Notes: generated by a model not told the origin, from the letters alone. A DNA stretch of 30,129 nucleotides from Lysobacterales bacterium (GCA_009692275.1 SHZL01000004.1:1-30129), one strand, 5' to 3'. Counted from the stretch's first letter, positions 8,724 to 18,256 are shown. Translations and numbers: made by a program.

Positions 8724-10418
8724 ATGTGCTCGATTTTCGGCGTGCTGGAGCTACGCCAGGACCCGGCAACGGTCCGTAAAATGGCTCTGCAACAATCCCG
8801 CTTGCTGCGGCATCGCGGTCCCGACTGGAGTGGCAGCTACACCTCCGCCAGGGCCGTGCTGGCGCACGAACGCCTGGCTATCGTGGACATCAATACCGGC
8901 GCCCAGCCGCTGCTGAGCGCCAACGGCAAGCAGGCATTGGCGATCAATGCGGAGATCTACAACCACCAGGAAACCCGCCACGCGCTCAAGAACACCTACC
9001 CGTTCCGCACCGAATCAGATTGCGAGGTTGTTTTGCCGCTGTACCTTGAGCACGGCGTGAATTTCCTCGACCGGTTGCGCGGCATGTTCGCCTTCGTGCT
9101 GTACGACGAAGAAAAAGACTTCTGGATGATTGCGCGCGATCCCCTCGGCATCATTCCGCTGTATCACGGTCACGATCAGCACGGCCAGTTAGTCGTAGCG
9201 TCTGAAATGAAAGCCTTGATGGGCGTGTGCAACCAGGTGCACGAGTTTCCGCCAGGGCATTACTGGACCAGCGGCCAGGCCGAACCACAGCGCTGGTACC
9301 GGCGTGACTGGGAGCAATACGAAAACGTCGCCACTGCCGTCACCGACCGGGCCGCCTTGCGCGCCGCACTGGAGGACTCGGTCATCAGCCACCTGATGAC
9401 GGACGTGCCGTACGGTGTATTACTTTCCGGCGGGCTGGATTCATCCATCACGGCGGCACTGGCTGCCCGTCATGCCGCCATGCGTGTGGAAGATGACGAG
9501 CAAAGCCCGGCCTGGTGGCCGCGTTTGCATTCTTTTGCCATTGGCCTGGAAGGCTCACCCGACCTGAAGGCGGCGCGCAAGGCTGCGGATCACATCGGCA
9601 CCGTGCACCACGGTTTTACCTTTACCATCCAGGAGGGCCTTGATGCGCTGGACGAGGTGATCTACCACCTCGAGACTTATGACGTCACCAGCATACGCGC
9701 CGCGACTCCCATGTACCTGATGGCGCGTAAGATTCACGCCATGGGCATCAAGATGGTGCTCTCCGGCGAAGGCGCCGACGAAATTTTCGGTGGCTACCTG
9801 TATTTCCACAAAGCGCCCAATCCCCAGGCGTTCCACGAAGAAACCGTGCGCAAACTCTCACGCCTGCACAGCTATGATTGCCTGCGCGCCAACAAGGCCA
9901 TGGCGGCCTGGGGCGTGGAGGCGCGCGTGCCGTTTCTCGATACCCGCTTCCTTGATGTCGCCATGAGCATCAACCCGGCCGACAAGATGGTACAGCCCGG
10001 CAAGATCGAAAAGCAGATTCTGCGCGAAGCGTTTGAGCACCTGCTGCCGGCGGAGATTGCCTGGCGCCAGAAAGAACAGTTCTCCGATGGTGTGGGTTAT
10101 GGCTGGATCGACGCGGTGAAAGACCACGCCGGGAAACAGGTCAGCGACGGGGAAATGAGCCGGGCGGCCGGGCGGTTCCCGTTCAATACGCCGGTGTCCA
10201 AGGAAGCGTATTACTTCCGCAGCATCTTTGAGCAGCATTTCCCCCTGGCCTCGGCCGCCCAAACCGTGCCTGGCGGCCCAACCGTGGCGTGCAGCACGCC
10301 GGAAGCGATCCTGTGGGATAAGTCCCTGGCAGAAATGAATGACCCATCGGGGCGCGCCATGCGCTCCGTCCATGTTGCTGCCTATGCCAGGCCCAGTGTC
10401 GGGGAGCACAAGGGGTGA
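8724..10418 (+). CDS. asnB: Asparagine synthetase B, glutamine-hydrolysing
   Basis: The 564-residue protein has the expected architecture. Met1 is followed by Cys2 (MCSIFG), the N-terminal nucleophile of class II glutamine amidotransferases. The synthetase domain has the PP-loop SGGLDSS at 235-241 and the downstream SGEGADEIFGGY block. It converts aspartate, glutamine and ATP to asparagine and glutamate in the cytosol. Length is close to the E. coli enzyme (about 554). A Shine-Dalgarno (GAGGA) lies about 7 bp before the start. The stop overlaps the GTG start of thrA by 4 bp, placing asparagine synthesis at the head of the threonine operon. Confidence 0.96.
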   Translation: MCSIFGVLELRQDPATVRKMALQQSRLLRHRGPDWSGSYTSARAVLAHERLAIVDINTGAQPLLSANGKQALAINAEIYNHQETRHALKNTYPFRTESDCEVVLPLYLEHGVNFLDRLRGMFAFVLYDEEKDFWMIARDPLGIIPLYHGHDQHGQLVVASEMKALMGVCNQVHEFPPGHYWTSGQAEPQRWYRRDWEQYENVATAVTDRAALRAALEDSVISHLMTDVPYGVLLSGGLDSSITAALAARHAAMRVEDDEQSPAWWPRLHSFAIGLEGSPDLKAARKAADHIGTVHHGFTFTIQEGLDALDEVIYHLETYDVTSIRAATPMYLMARKIHAMGIKMVLSGEGADEIFGGYLYFHKAPNPQAFHEETVRKLSRLHSYDCLRANKAMAAWGVEARVPFLDTRFLDVAMSINPADKMVQPGKIEKQILREAFEHLLPAEIAWRQKEQFSDGVGYGWIDAVKDHAGKQVSDGEMSRAAGRFPFNTPVSKEAYYFRSIFEQHFPLASAAQTVPGGPTVACSTPEAILWDKSLAEMNDPSGRAMRSVHVAAYARPSVGEHKG

Positions 10419-12889
10419 GCACCAATCCTGCATTGCTGGTGCAAAAATTCGGTGGCACCTCGCTGGCGGATTACGCCGGATTTAGCGCCAGCGCCGACGT
10501 CATCGAGCAGTATGGCGGCGATGGCCAGGTCATCGTGGTCCTGTCTGCCGTCAAGGGCGTAACTGACCTGCTGCTGGCAGCGATCGACCAGGCGGTGCTT
10601 GGCGAGAGCGGCCAGGTGGAAATGGATGAGGCGCTCAAGCGCGAGCGCGACATCATTGCCGCCATGACGGCAGAGGGTATAGCCACTCCGCTGGGCAGTG
10701 CTTTCCTCAGGGAGCAAACCGACATGCTGGCGCAGCGTATTGAAGGCGTGCGCATGCTGGGCCAGTGTCCCGACCGGATTCGCGCGCTGATCCTGGCCAC
10801 CGGCGAAGGCTTCTGCAGCCGCCTGATGGTGGACTACCTGCAGCACCGCGGTGTCGCTGCCGCCTGGTCGGATGCCGATGTATTGCCGCTGGCCAACGAC
10901 CATTGGCTGGACTCGCTGGTGGACATCGAGGCTGCTGCACCCTTATTGAAAAAGCGCCTGTCCAAAGACATCAAGGTGCTGGTGCTGCCCGGATTCTACG
11001 GGTGTAATTCCGCTGGTGAGATCCAGTTGCTCGGGCGCAACGGCACGGATTATTCCGCCGCCGCCATCGCCGCCGCCATGGGCGCCGCGCGTTGCCAGAT
11101 CTGGAAAGACGTGGATGGCTTTTTCACTGCGGACCCGCGCATCGTGTCCAATGCCCGGTGCCTGGATGAAGTGAGTTACGAAGAGGCCATGGAGCTGAGT
11201 TATTTTGGCGCCAAGGTTATTTCTGCCAAGGCGCTGACGCCGCTGGCTGCCAATAACATTCTGTGTGAAATCCGCAATACCTATGAGCCGGCGGCCCCGG
11301 GGACCCTGATTCACCGCGAGGCCAAGCGCACTCACGTGGTGCGCGGCATTTCCCACCTCGACAACATCGCCTCCATCACCCTGCAAGGTGGCGGTTTGCG
11401 TGGCCGCAGCGGCATCGCGCGGCGGGTCATGGATGCGCTGGCCAGCCAGTCGATTTCCATCCTGTTGATCGTGCAATCTTCGTCCGAGTACAGCATCACC
11501 TTGTGTGTGCGCCAGGCGGATGCCGAAAGTGCCCGCAAGGCGCTGGAAGAAGAGTTTCATTTTGAACGGCTGCACAGCCTCATCGGTGAAATCATGGTGC
11601 AGGGCAGGCGTGCGGTGATCTCACTGGTCGGCGAAGGCATGAAGCACTATCGGGGCATTGCCGGCCGTTTCCTCATGGCCATTTCCTCGGCCGGCGTGAA
11701 TGTGGAAGTCATCGCCCAGGGTTCCACCGAGTGCGCCATCGCGGTTGTGGTCAGGAGCGAGGATGCGCAGTCTGCCACGCGCGCCTGCCACACTGCATTT
11801 TTCAGCCACACTGCCCATGTTGACGTGGTCCTGCTGGGTTGCGGCAACGTCGGGGGGGAGCTGCTGCGGCAATTTCAGCGCCAGTCTGCGAGCTTGTTGC
11901 AACATGGCACCGACCTGCGTGTACGCGCCATTGCCAACAGCCGCAAGCTGTACGTTGCCGACAACGTGGTGGACCTGGAACACTGGGCGCAGTTGCTGGA
12001 CCAGGAGGGCAAGCCCTGGACCATTGACGATGTCATCGCGATCCGTGAGCGGCTGGGCCTGCTCAATACCACGGTGGTAGATTGCAGCACCAATGCCACG
12101 CTGGCCGGAGAATACGTGCGCTTCCTGGAAAATGGTTTTAACGTGGTGGCCGCCAATAAGAAGGCCAATACCGCATCGCTGGAGTACTACCGCGCCATGC
12201 GCTCGGCCGCCGGGCGCAATTTCCGCAAATTTCTGTACGAGACCAACGTGGGCGCGGGCCTGCCGGTGATTGATACCTTGCAGGCGCTGATTCGCTCCGG
12301 CGATGAACTCAAATCGTTTGATGGCATCCTGTCCGGGTCCCTGTCGATGATTTTCGGCTTGCTGGAAGACGGCATGGCCATGTCTGCGGCCGTGGGCAAA
12401 GCCATGGAACTGGGCTATACCGAACCGGATCCGCGCGATGACCTCTCCGGCATGGATGTGGCGCGCAAACTGCTGATTGTTGCAAGGGAGGTCGGCCTGG
12501 AGCTCGAACTCAGCGATGTGGAGGTTGAGCCTGCCGTGCCGATGGCAGCGATTGCCGCAGTGGACAAGGCACAACTGATCGAGGCGCTCAAGAGCCTGGA
12601 CGCAGGCGTCGCACAACGGGTCAAGGAAGCCGCCGCAGCGGGCAAGGTGCTGCGCTACGTCGGTCGCATTGCCGAGGGGAAGTGCCGCGTGGCCGTTGAA
12701 GCGGTGCCCAAAGACAAACCGCTGGGCGCCGTGCGTGACGGCGAAAATGCACTGGTATTGCATACCCGCTATTACCAGCCTATACCCATGGTGCTGCGCG
12801 GTTACGGCGCCGGCGCACAAGTGACGGCCGCCGGGGTGTTTGCCGACCTGCTGCGCACGGTGTGGCAACCGCTGGATCAGCGTGCATGA
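10415..12889 (+). CDS. thrA: Bifunctional aspartate kinase / homoserine dehydrogenase I
   Basis: The protein has 824 residues, against about 820 for E. coli ThrA. The aspartokinase domain begins with KFGGTS (11-16). A central regulatory region follows (about 310-465, ACT-like, including ISHLDNIASITLQGGG). The homoserine dehydrogenase domain starts at the Rossmann motif GCGNVGG (475-481) and has NVGAGLPVI, GILSGSLSMIFG and YTEPDPRDDLSGMDVARK. It catalyses the first and third steps of the aspartate pathway toward threonine. The GTG start overlaps the asnB stop (GTGA), and its own stop overlaps the thrB ATG. Feedback by threonine is expected from the family but cannot be read here. Confidence 0.97.
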   Translation: MSTNPALLVQKFGGTSLADYAGFSASADVIEQYGGDGQVIVVLSAVKGVTDLLLAAIDQAVLGESGQVEMDEALKRERDIIAAMTAEGIATPLGSAFLREQTDMLAQRIEGVRMLGQCPDRIRALILATGEGFCSRLMVDYLQHRGVAAAWSDADVLPLANDHWLDSLVDIEAAAPLLKKRLSKDIKVLVLPGFYGCNSAGEIQLLGRNGTDYSAAAIAAAMGAARCQIWKDVDGFFTADPRIVSNARCLDEVSYEEAMELSYFGAKVISAKALTPLAANNILCEIRNTYEPAAPGTLIHREAKRTHVVRGISHLDNIASITLQGGGLRGRSGIARRVMDALASQSISILLIVQSSSEYSITLCVRQADAESARKALEEEFHFERLHSLIGEIMVQGRRAVISLVGEGMKHYRGIAGRFLMAISSAGVNVEVIAQGSTECAIAVVVRSEDAQSATRACHTAFFSHTAHVDVVLLGCGNVGGELLRQFQRQSASLLQHGTDLRVRAIANSRKLYVADNVVDLEHWAQLLDQEGKPWTIDDVIAIRERLGLLNTTVVDCSTNATLAGEYVRFLENGFNVVAANKKANTASLEYYRAMRSAAGRNFRKFLYETNVGAGLPVIDTLQALIRSGDELKSFDGILSGSLSMIFGLLEDGMAMSAAVGKAMELGYTEPDPRDDLSGMDVARKLLIVAREVGLELELSDVEVEPAVPMAAIAAVDKAQLIEALKSLDAGVAQRVKEAAAAGKVLRYVGRIAEGKCRVAVEAVPKDKPLGAVRDGENALVLHTRYYQPIPMVLRGYGAGAQVTAAGVFADLLRTVWQPLDQRA

Positions 12890-13884
12890 ACCCCGCGCCC
12901 GGCAGTAACGAGCCCGGCTCACAGCGTCAACCGTTGGCGGTATTCGCTCCCGCGTCGATCGGCAACGTGTCAGTGGGTTTTGATGCCCTGGGCCTGGCGC
13001 TGGCGCCCATAGATGGCACCTTGCTGGGTGACATCGTGCAACTGTTGCCGGGTTCCCTCCCTGACTGGAAGTTGCGCACCATCGGGCCCTTCGCCCATAA
13101 GCTGCCCAAGGATGTGGAAAAAAACATTGTGCTGCAGTGCTGCCGCCTGTATCAGCAGACGCTGGCGCAGCGCGGCATTGCCGTAACAGCGATGGAACTT
13201 GTGCTGGACAAGCGCTTGCCCATTGGCAGTGGCCTGGGATCGAGCGCGAGCTCCGTGGTGGCGACTCTCGAAGTGCTGAACCGCTGGCACGACAATGCGC
13301 TGAGCTCGCGCGACCTGTTTCGGCTCATGGCTGAAGTTGAAGGTGGCATCAGCGGCGCAATTCACCTGGATAATATTGCCCCCTGCCTGTTCGGGGGCTT
13401 GCGCCTGTGTCCGTCCGGCAATCTGTCCGAGTATGCCTTGCCCTGGCCGGCCCGCTGGTTGGCCGTGGTGTGCTGGCCTGGCACCGAGTTGAACACGCGC
13501 GATGCACGCGCTGTGCTGCCCGCGCAACTGCCGCGGGCAACCGCTGTGCAGCATGGCGCGCAGTTTGCGCAGTTTGTGTACGCCTTGTACACCGGCAAGA
13601 CCGAACTGGCTGCTGCCTCCATGGTGGACTTGATTGCTGAACCGTGGCGCCGCAGCCTGTTGCCGGGTTTTGAGCAGGCCCGCGCAGAGTTGCGCGCACT
13701 GGGTGCCCTGACTGTGGGCATTTCCGGTTCCGGCCCCACGGTTTTTGCTTTAGCCGATAAGCCCGAAGTGGCGCAAAAACTGGAGCATTGGCTGGCGCAA
13801 AATTACCAGCAGAACGACAACGGCTTGACGCACATCTGCCGCGCCGATCTGGGCGGAGCCCGCAGCGTTAGCCCCAGGCACTGA
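12886..13884 (+). CDS. thrB: Homoserine kinase
   Basis: The ATG at 12886 overlaps the thrA stop as ATGA and is preferred to a GTG 24 bp earlier. It gives 332 residues, slightly longer than E. coli ThrB (310) because of an extra N-terminal stretch of about 15 residues. The GHMP-kinase signature PIGSGLGSSASS is at 112-123, the N-terminal APASIGNVSVGFDALG matches the family's first strand-helix, and GISGSGPTVFAL is the C-terminal motif 3. It phosphorylates homoserine with ATP in the cytosol. The gap to thrC is 16 bp. Confidence 0.96.
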   Translation: MNPAPGSNEPGSQRQPLAVFAPASIGNVSVGFDALGLALAPIDGTLLGDIVQLLPGSLPDWKLRTIGPFAHKLPKDVEKNIVLQCCRLYQQTLAQRGIAVTAMELVLDKRLPIGSGLGSSASSVVATLEVLNRWHDNALSSRDLFRLMAEVEGGISGAIHLDNIAPCLFGGLRLCPSGNLSEYALPWPARWLAVVCWPGTELNTRDARAVLPAQLPRATAVQHGAQFAQFVYALYTGKTELAAASMVDLIAEPWRRSLLPGFEQARAELRALGALTVGISGSGPTVFALADKPEVAQKLEHWLAQNYQQNDNGLTHICRADLGGARSVSPRH

Positions 13885-13900
13885 CCGGCCGTCGGCCGAC

Positions 13901-15187
13901 ATGATGGAACTGGTCAATATCAAGGTCCCCGCGGAGCAGGTCAGTTTCCGCGAGGCAGTGCTGACCGGTTTGGGGCGCGAACAGGGGCTGTACTTTCCCC
14001 GGCACTTTGCTGCTCTGCCGGATGTGCAGGGCTTGCTCGATCTGGAGTTCGTGCCCCGCAGCGCCGCCATATTGCAGCACCTGACCGAAGGCGAAATAGC
14101 ACCCGGCACGATGCAGGGCATGGTCGCCTCTGCGTTCAACTTCCCGGTCAAAACACCCCGCATTGGTTCGCCGGGGAATCGCACAGTGACTGCACTTGAG
14201 CTGTTTCACGGGCCCTCGCTGGCATTCAAGGATTTTGGCGCCCGCTTCATGGCCCGCTGCCTGGCTGAGTTCCATGACGGCGGGCCCATGACCGTCCTCA
14301 CTGCCACTTCCGGCGATACCGGTGCGGCGGTTGCACATGCCTATTTCGGCCAGCCGGGCGTCGAGGTGGTGGTGCTCTACCCCAAGGGCCGGATTTCGCC
14401 GCTGCAGGAAAAACTATTTTGTGCCCTGGGTGGCAATGTGCGCACCGTGGCGGTTGAAGCTGATTTTGATACCTGCCAGCGCCTGGTGAAGCAAGCCTTT
14501 GATGACCCCGGGCTCAAGCAAACCTTGGGCTTGAACTCGGCCAACTCCATCAATATCGCGCGCTTGCTGGCACAGGTGTGCTATTACTTTGAAGCCGCGG
14601 CGCAGGTGGATGCGGTCGATCAACTGGTTTTCAGCGTCCCCAGTGGCAATTTTGGCAACGTCACGGCGGGCCTGATCGCACGCGCCATTGGCCTGCCCTA
14701 CCGCCGCATCATTGCGGCCACCAATGCCAATGACACGGTGCCGCGTTTTTTCGCCAGCGGCCAGTGGAATCCCCGTACCACGGTGGCAACCATCACCAAT
14801 GCCATGGATGTGTCGCTGCCCAATAACTTCCCCAGGGTGCTGGAGCTGGCGACACGCCACGGGCTGGATCTGAACAGTGTGCTGCGCTCGGTTGCGCTGG
14901 AAGACGAGGACACCCGTGCAGCCATGCGTGCCTTGCAGCAGCGCGGCTACCTGGCAGACCCGCACAGTGCGCTGGCCTGGTCGGCCCTGGAGCAGTCCCT
15001 GCGCGACGATGAAGAAGGTGTGTTCCTATGCACTGCCCACCCCGCCAAGTTCAGCGAAGTTATCGAGGAAACTCTTGGCATAGAAGTATCGCTGCCGCCC
15101 GAGTTGGAAGCAGTGCGTGACAAAGAAATTCTATCCAGTACTATTCCGGGAGATTTTTTGGCCTTAAAAACGTTCTTACTGGAATGA
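13901..15187 (+). CDS. thrC: Threonine synthase
   Basis: The 428-residue protein is a PLP enzyme converting O-phosphohomoserine to threonine. The PLP lysine is K110 in HGPSLAFKDFGARFMA, close to K107 of E. coli. TSGDTGAAVAHA and the phosphate loop SVPSGNFGN are intact. Length equals that of the enterobacterial enzyme. Two tandem ATGs (13901, 13904) are possible starts. No Shine-Dalgarno is visible in the 16-bp gap, which contains CGGCCG-T-CGGCCG, so translation may depend on ribosomes coming from thrB. The stop overlaps the next gene's ATG by 4 bp. Confidence 0.97.
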   Translation: MMELVNIKVPAEQVSFREAVLTGLGREQGLYFPRHFAALPDVQGLLDLEFVPRSAAILQHLTEGEIAPGTMQGMVASAFNFPVKTPRIGSPGNRTVTALELFHGPSLAFKDFGARFMARCLAEFHDGGPMTVLTATSGDTGAAVAHAYFGQPGVEVVVLYPKGRISPLQEKLFCALGGNVRTVAVEADFDTCQRLVKQAFDDPGLKQTLGLNSANSINIARLLAQVCYYFEAAAQVDAVDQLVFSVPSGNFGNVTAGLIARAIGLPYRRIIAATNANDTVPRFFASGQWNPRTTVATITNAMDVSLPNNFPRVLELATRHGLDLNSVLRSVALEDEDTRAAMRALQQRGYLADPHSALAWSALEQSLRDDEEGVFLCTAHPAKFSEVIEETLGIEVSLPPELEAVRDKEILSSTIPGDFLALKTFLLE

Positions 15188-17283
15188 CCAGCAAAATGAG
15201 ACCGTTTTCTGCCGGATTTTTGCGGATGGACCTTAATCCAGCGCCGCTGGCTATAAGAATTGTTCTCACGAGCCTCTTGCTTTTTCTCTTGAGCGGAGCC
15301 GCGCAGGCCGACGCCCTGGTGCGCAAGTACGACTGGATGACCGCAGACCAGATATCGGGTTCGCTTAACCTGGCCGTTGCGAAAGATGGAAGCCGGGTGG
15401 TTGACTTCGAGTTCAATGACCGCGGCCGTGGCCCGAAACTGCATGAAGTCCTGCGCGTGGATGAGGCCGGTTTGCTCACCAGCGTCGAGATCAGCGGTCA
15501 TGCCTACATGGGCGCACCCGTGGATGAGCGTTTTGCAGTGAAGGATGGCACAGCCAGGTGGACCAGCACGCTGCAACAGGGGACCGCACCCGCCGGAGCT
15601 TTCTACTGGTCCAATGACGGCACGGCGGAGGAAGTGGCAGTTCTCGCGCGTGCCTTGCTGGGCAGCGAGGCAGGCCGTTTGCCGCTCTACCCGGCAGGCT
15701 CCGCGGTGATAAAGCGCGTGGCAGAGTATAGAGCGGCGGACGAAAATGACGTCACTGCGAGCCTGTATGCAATCGGCGGGCTGGACCTGGAACCTGTTTA
15801 CGTCTGGCTGGACTCAAACAAGGAACTGTTTGCGCTCACCCTCGGTTGGATGGGGCTGATTGAACAGGGCCAGGCAGCAATTCTGCCGCAACTGCAGGAA
15901 TTGCAGGATCAGGCCGAATCAGCCTGGAACCGCGAACTTGCCGCGCAATTGAGCGAGACCATGCCGCAGGCCTGGCTGCTGCGCAACGTCACCGTCGTGG
16001 ATGTCGAGGCAGGGGTTTTGCAGCAAAACCGGGCTGTGGAAGTCCACGCTGGCCGGATCACGCAGGTACTCAGTGATAGCGAAGTCGCGGCCCTGGTCGA
16101 AAGCCAGCCGGGTCTCGTGATAGTGGACGGCGCTGGACACTTCCTGGTACCCGGTCTGTGGGATATGCATACGCACCTGTCCCTGGGCGATGGCCTGTTG
16201 CATATTGCTGCGGGCGTCACCACGGTGCGTGACCTGGGCAATGAACCGGCACGACTGGCGGAAATTCGCGCCGCATTTGATGCCAACGAGGTAATCGGCC
16301 CCCGTTCGTACGCGGCTGGTTTTATTGATCGCAAAAGCCCCTTTTCCGCGCCGACCGGCCGCCTGGTTGACAGCCTGGAAGAAGCCCTGGCCATGGTGCG
16401 GCAATATTCAGACATGGGCTACCCCCAGATCAAGATTTACTCATCCATTGACCCGGAGTGGGTTGCGCCTATTGCTGCAGAAGTGCACAAACACGGCATG
16501 CGCCTGTCGGGCCACATCCCGTCCTATATGACCGCTGAGCAGGCGGTCAATGACGGCTTTGATGAAATTCAACACGTGAACATGCTGTTCCTGAATTTTT
16601 TGGCTGGCCCTGAGGACGACACGCGCACCCCGCTGCGGTTTACACTGGTGGCTGAAAAGGCCGGGGATCTGGACCTGGCGTCCCCTGAGGTCACCGCATT
16701 CATAGCCTTGCTGCAAAAGCGTGGCACTGTCATTGACCCAACCGTGGCCATTTTCGACAGCATGTTCCGGCATCGCTCCGGTGAGGTAGAGCCCGCTTAT
16801 GCCGTGGTCGCTGAGCATATGCCGCCAGCCGTTCAGCGCTCCATGCTGGCGGGTGAAATGGACATCAACGGCGCCAATGCAGAACGCTATGCACGCTCGG
16901 CCCAGGCCTTGCTGAATATGATTTTGCTGCTGCACCAGGCGGGCGTGCACCTGGTGTCGGGAACCGACGGCCTGGCGGGATTCACACTGCAACGTGAGCT
17001 GGAACTCTATCAACAAGCCGGCATCAGTGCGGCGGATGTGCTGCGTATTGCTACCATTGGCGCGGCGCAGGTTGTCGGCGCCGGGGACAACAGCGGGTCC
17101 ATTGCGCCCGGAAAACAGGCGGACTTTGTCCTGTTGGCGCATAACCCCTTGCTGGACATTAACGCGGTGCGCACTCCCATTGCTGTATACAAGGGGGACC
17201 GGCGGTTTGATCCGGCAAAACTGTATCAGGCGGTAGGGATCAGGCCATTTAGCCCAGCTGCTTCCAGCCGATTTGAAAAATGA
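15184..17283 (+). CDS. Exported metal-dependent amidohydrolase with N-terminal accessory domain
   Basis: Started at the ATG overlapping the thrC stop, the protein has 699 residues. A signal peptide (IVLTSLLLFLLSGAAQADA) ends near residue 43; an internal ATG at 15226 would give a shorter, more usual signal. Residues of about 45-250 form an unrecognised beta-rich domain with DRGRGPKLHEV. The barrel follows with H329, H331 (HTH), candidate carboxylated K417 (IKIYS), H444 (GHIP), H464 (IQHVN) and D595 (SGTDG). This is the COG1228-like set seen in the other amidohydrolase of this window. The product is probably periplasmic. Its coupling to thrC is surprising for an exported enzyme. The last 35 bp overlap the convergent DUF456 gene. 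Confidence 0.85.
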   Translation: MTSKMRPFSAGFLRMDLNPAPLAIRIVLTSLLLFLLSGAAQADALVRKYDWMTADQISGSLNLAVAKDGSRVVDFEFNDRGRGPKLHEVLRVDEAGLLTSVEISGHAYMGAPVDERFAVKDGTARWTSTLQQGTAPAGAFYWSNDGTAEEVAVLARALLGSEAGRLPLYPAGSAVIKRVAEYRAADENDVTASLYAIGGLDLEPVYVWLDSNKELFALTLGWMGLIEQGQAAILPQLQELQDQAESAWNRELAAQLSETMPQAWLLRNVTVVDVEAGVLQQNRAVEVHAGRITQVLSDSEVAALVESQPGLVIVDGAGHFLVPGLWDMHTHLSLGDGLLHIAAGVTTVRDLGNEPARLAEIRAAFDANEVIGPRSYAAGFIDRKSPFSAPTGRLVDSLEEALAMVRQYSDMGYPQIKIYSSIDPEWVAPIAAEVHKHGMRLSGHIPSYMTAEQAVNDGFDEIQHVNMLFLNFLAGPEDDTRTPLRFTLVAEKAGDLDLASPEVTAFIALLQKRGTVIDPTVAIFDSMFRHRSGEVEPAYAVVAEHMPPAVQRSMLAGEMDINGANAERYARSAQALLNMILLLHQAGVHLVSGTDGLAGFTLQRELELYQQAGISAADVLRIATIGAAQVVGAGDNSGSIAPGKQADFVLLAHNPLLDINAVRTPIAVYKGDRRFDPAKLYQAVGIRPFSPAASSRFEK

Positions 17284-17746
17284 AGATCCCGATCATCAAG
17301 AAAGCGATGGCGAGCTTGATGGCTGTGGCGAACAGCATGCCCAACCAGGCCCCCAGGCCGGCCCGGCTGGACTGGCGCCAACCGGCTCCGCTGCTGATTT
17401 CACCCAGTACAGCACCGACAAACGGGCCCAGCACCAGGCCCGGGATTCCAAAGAAAATACCCACCACTGCCCCCAGGCTGGCACCCCAGAATGCGCGAAC
17501 ACCGGCGCCGGTGTAGCGCACGCCGAACGCGCTGGCAAGAAAATCCACCACCTGCGCAAACACGGTTAACAAGGTAAAGATACCCAGGGTCAACCAGCTG
17601 ACCGACTCAAAATTGCCGATCCATGCCCCGATAAAAAGCCCGGCCATCACCAGCGGCACGCCGGGCAGGGCCGGAACCACGGTGCCGGCCAATCCCGCTA
17701 CCACCAACAAGGCCACCACGATCCACCACAAAATCATCCAGTCCAT
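17249..17746 (-). CDS. DUF456 family membrane protein
   Basis: The protein has 165 residues when started at the ATG at 17746 (MDWMILWW); the frame continues upstream but the extra residues are hydrophilic and overlap the MarR gene. It is very hydrophobic with about four to five membrane segments. The glycine-rich blocks GTVVPALPGVPLVMAGL and GIFFGIPGLVLGPFVGAVLGE are characteristic of DUF456 (YqgC-like) proteins, whose function is unknown to me. The start is 22 bp after the MarR stop, so the two form a small operon. The 3' end overlaps the convergent amidohydrolase by 35 bp. Confidence 0.8.
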   Translation of the reverse strand: MDWMILWWIVVALLVVAGLAGTVVPALPGVPLVMAGLFIGAWIGNFESVSWLTLGIFTLLTVFAQVVDFLASAFGVRYTGAGVRAFWGASLGAVVGIFFGIPGLVLGPFVGAVLGEISSGAGWRQSSRAGLGAWLGMLFATAIKLAIAFLMIGIFIFQIGWKQLG

Positions 17747-17768
17747 CCAACACCCGCAGTGCAAAAGA

Positions 17769-18215
17769 TCAAAACAGGTCGGCGATCTGTCCCAGGTAAC
17801 TGGTGGCCTGCTCGCGGTCACTGAGTCCTTCAACTTGCGTCCTGAGCTTTTCGACATAGCGCGGGTATTCACGCTGAAACAGCCGGTCGCCTGCGCGGGT
17901 CAGGGCCACGATAATGATGCGACCGTCATCTGCATCGCCCCAGCGCTCAACCAGTCCCTTTCCCTCCAGCCGGTCAATGACGCCGGTCAGGGTGCCTTTG
18001 GTAATCAGGGTCTGGTCGGTGATTTCACTGCACGTGAGGCCGTCTGTGTTACCGAGGCAGAAGATAACCTTGGCTTGCGGGGCGGTGAGACCGGAGCCGG
18101 ACAGGCGATGAATTTCCGCGTCGAAAAGTGAAAACCGGTGATGAGCCCGCGCCAACTCGTTCATCAACGTGATGAAATCCTGTTGCTGGGCTTTGCGGGT
18201 CGTATTTTGGGCCAT
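17769..18215 (-). CDS. MarR-family transcriptional regulator
   Basis: The protein has 148 residues from the ATG at 18215; a TTG 21 bp upstream is also in frame. The winged helix is clear: LTAPQAKVIFCLG leads into the DNA-binding core (about 61-92, TCSEITDQTLITKGTLTGVIDRL split over two helices) and the wing carries DADDGR (94-99), the conserved D-x-R-like element. It should bind DNA as a dimer and respond to a small molecule. It precedes the DUF456 gene in a probable operon and has a candidate operator in its own promoter. Confidence 0.9.
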   Translation of the reverse strand: MAQNTTRKAQQQDFITLMNELARAHHRFSLFDAEIHRLSGSGLTAPQAKVIFCLGNTDGLTCSEITDQTLITKGTLTGVIDRLEGKGLVERWGDADDGRIIIVALTRAGDRLFQREYPRYVEKLRTQVEGLSDREQATSYLGQIADLF

Positions 18216-18256
18216 TGAAACAATTTTCTGTAGCAATAACTTTTTCGATTAGAAGT

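Noticed and set aside
11621..12922. 433-codon open frame on the minus strand
   Set aside because: It lies wholly opposite thrA, is rich in His, Gln and Arg as expected of antisense GC-rich frames, and has no recognisable motif.
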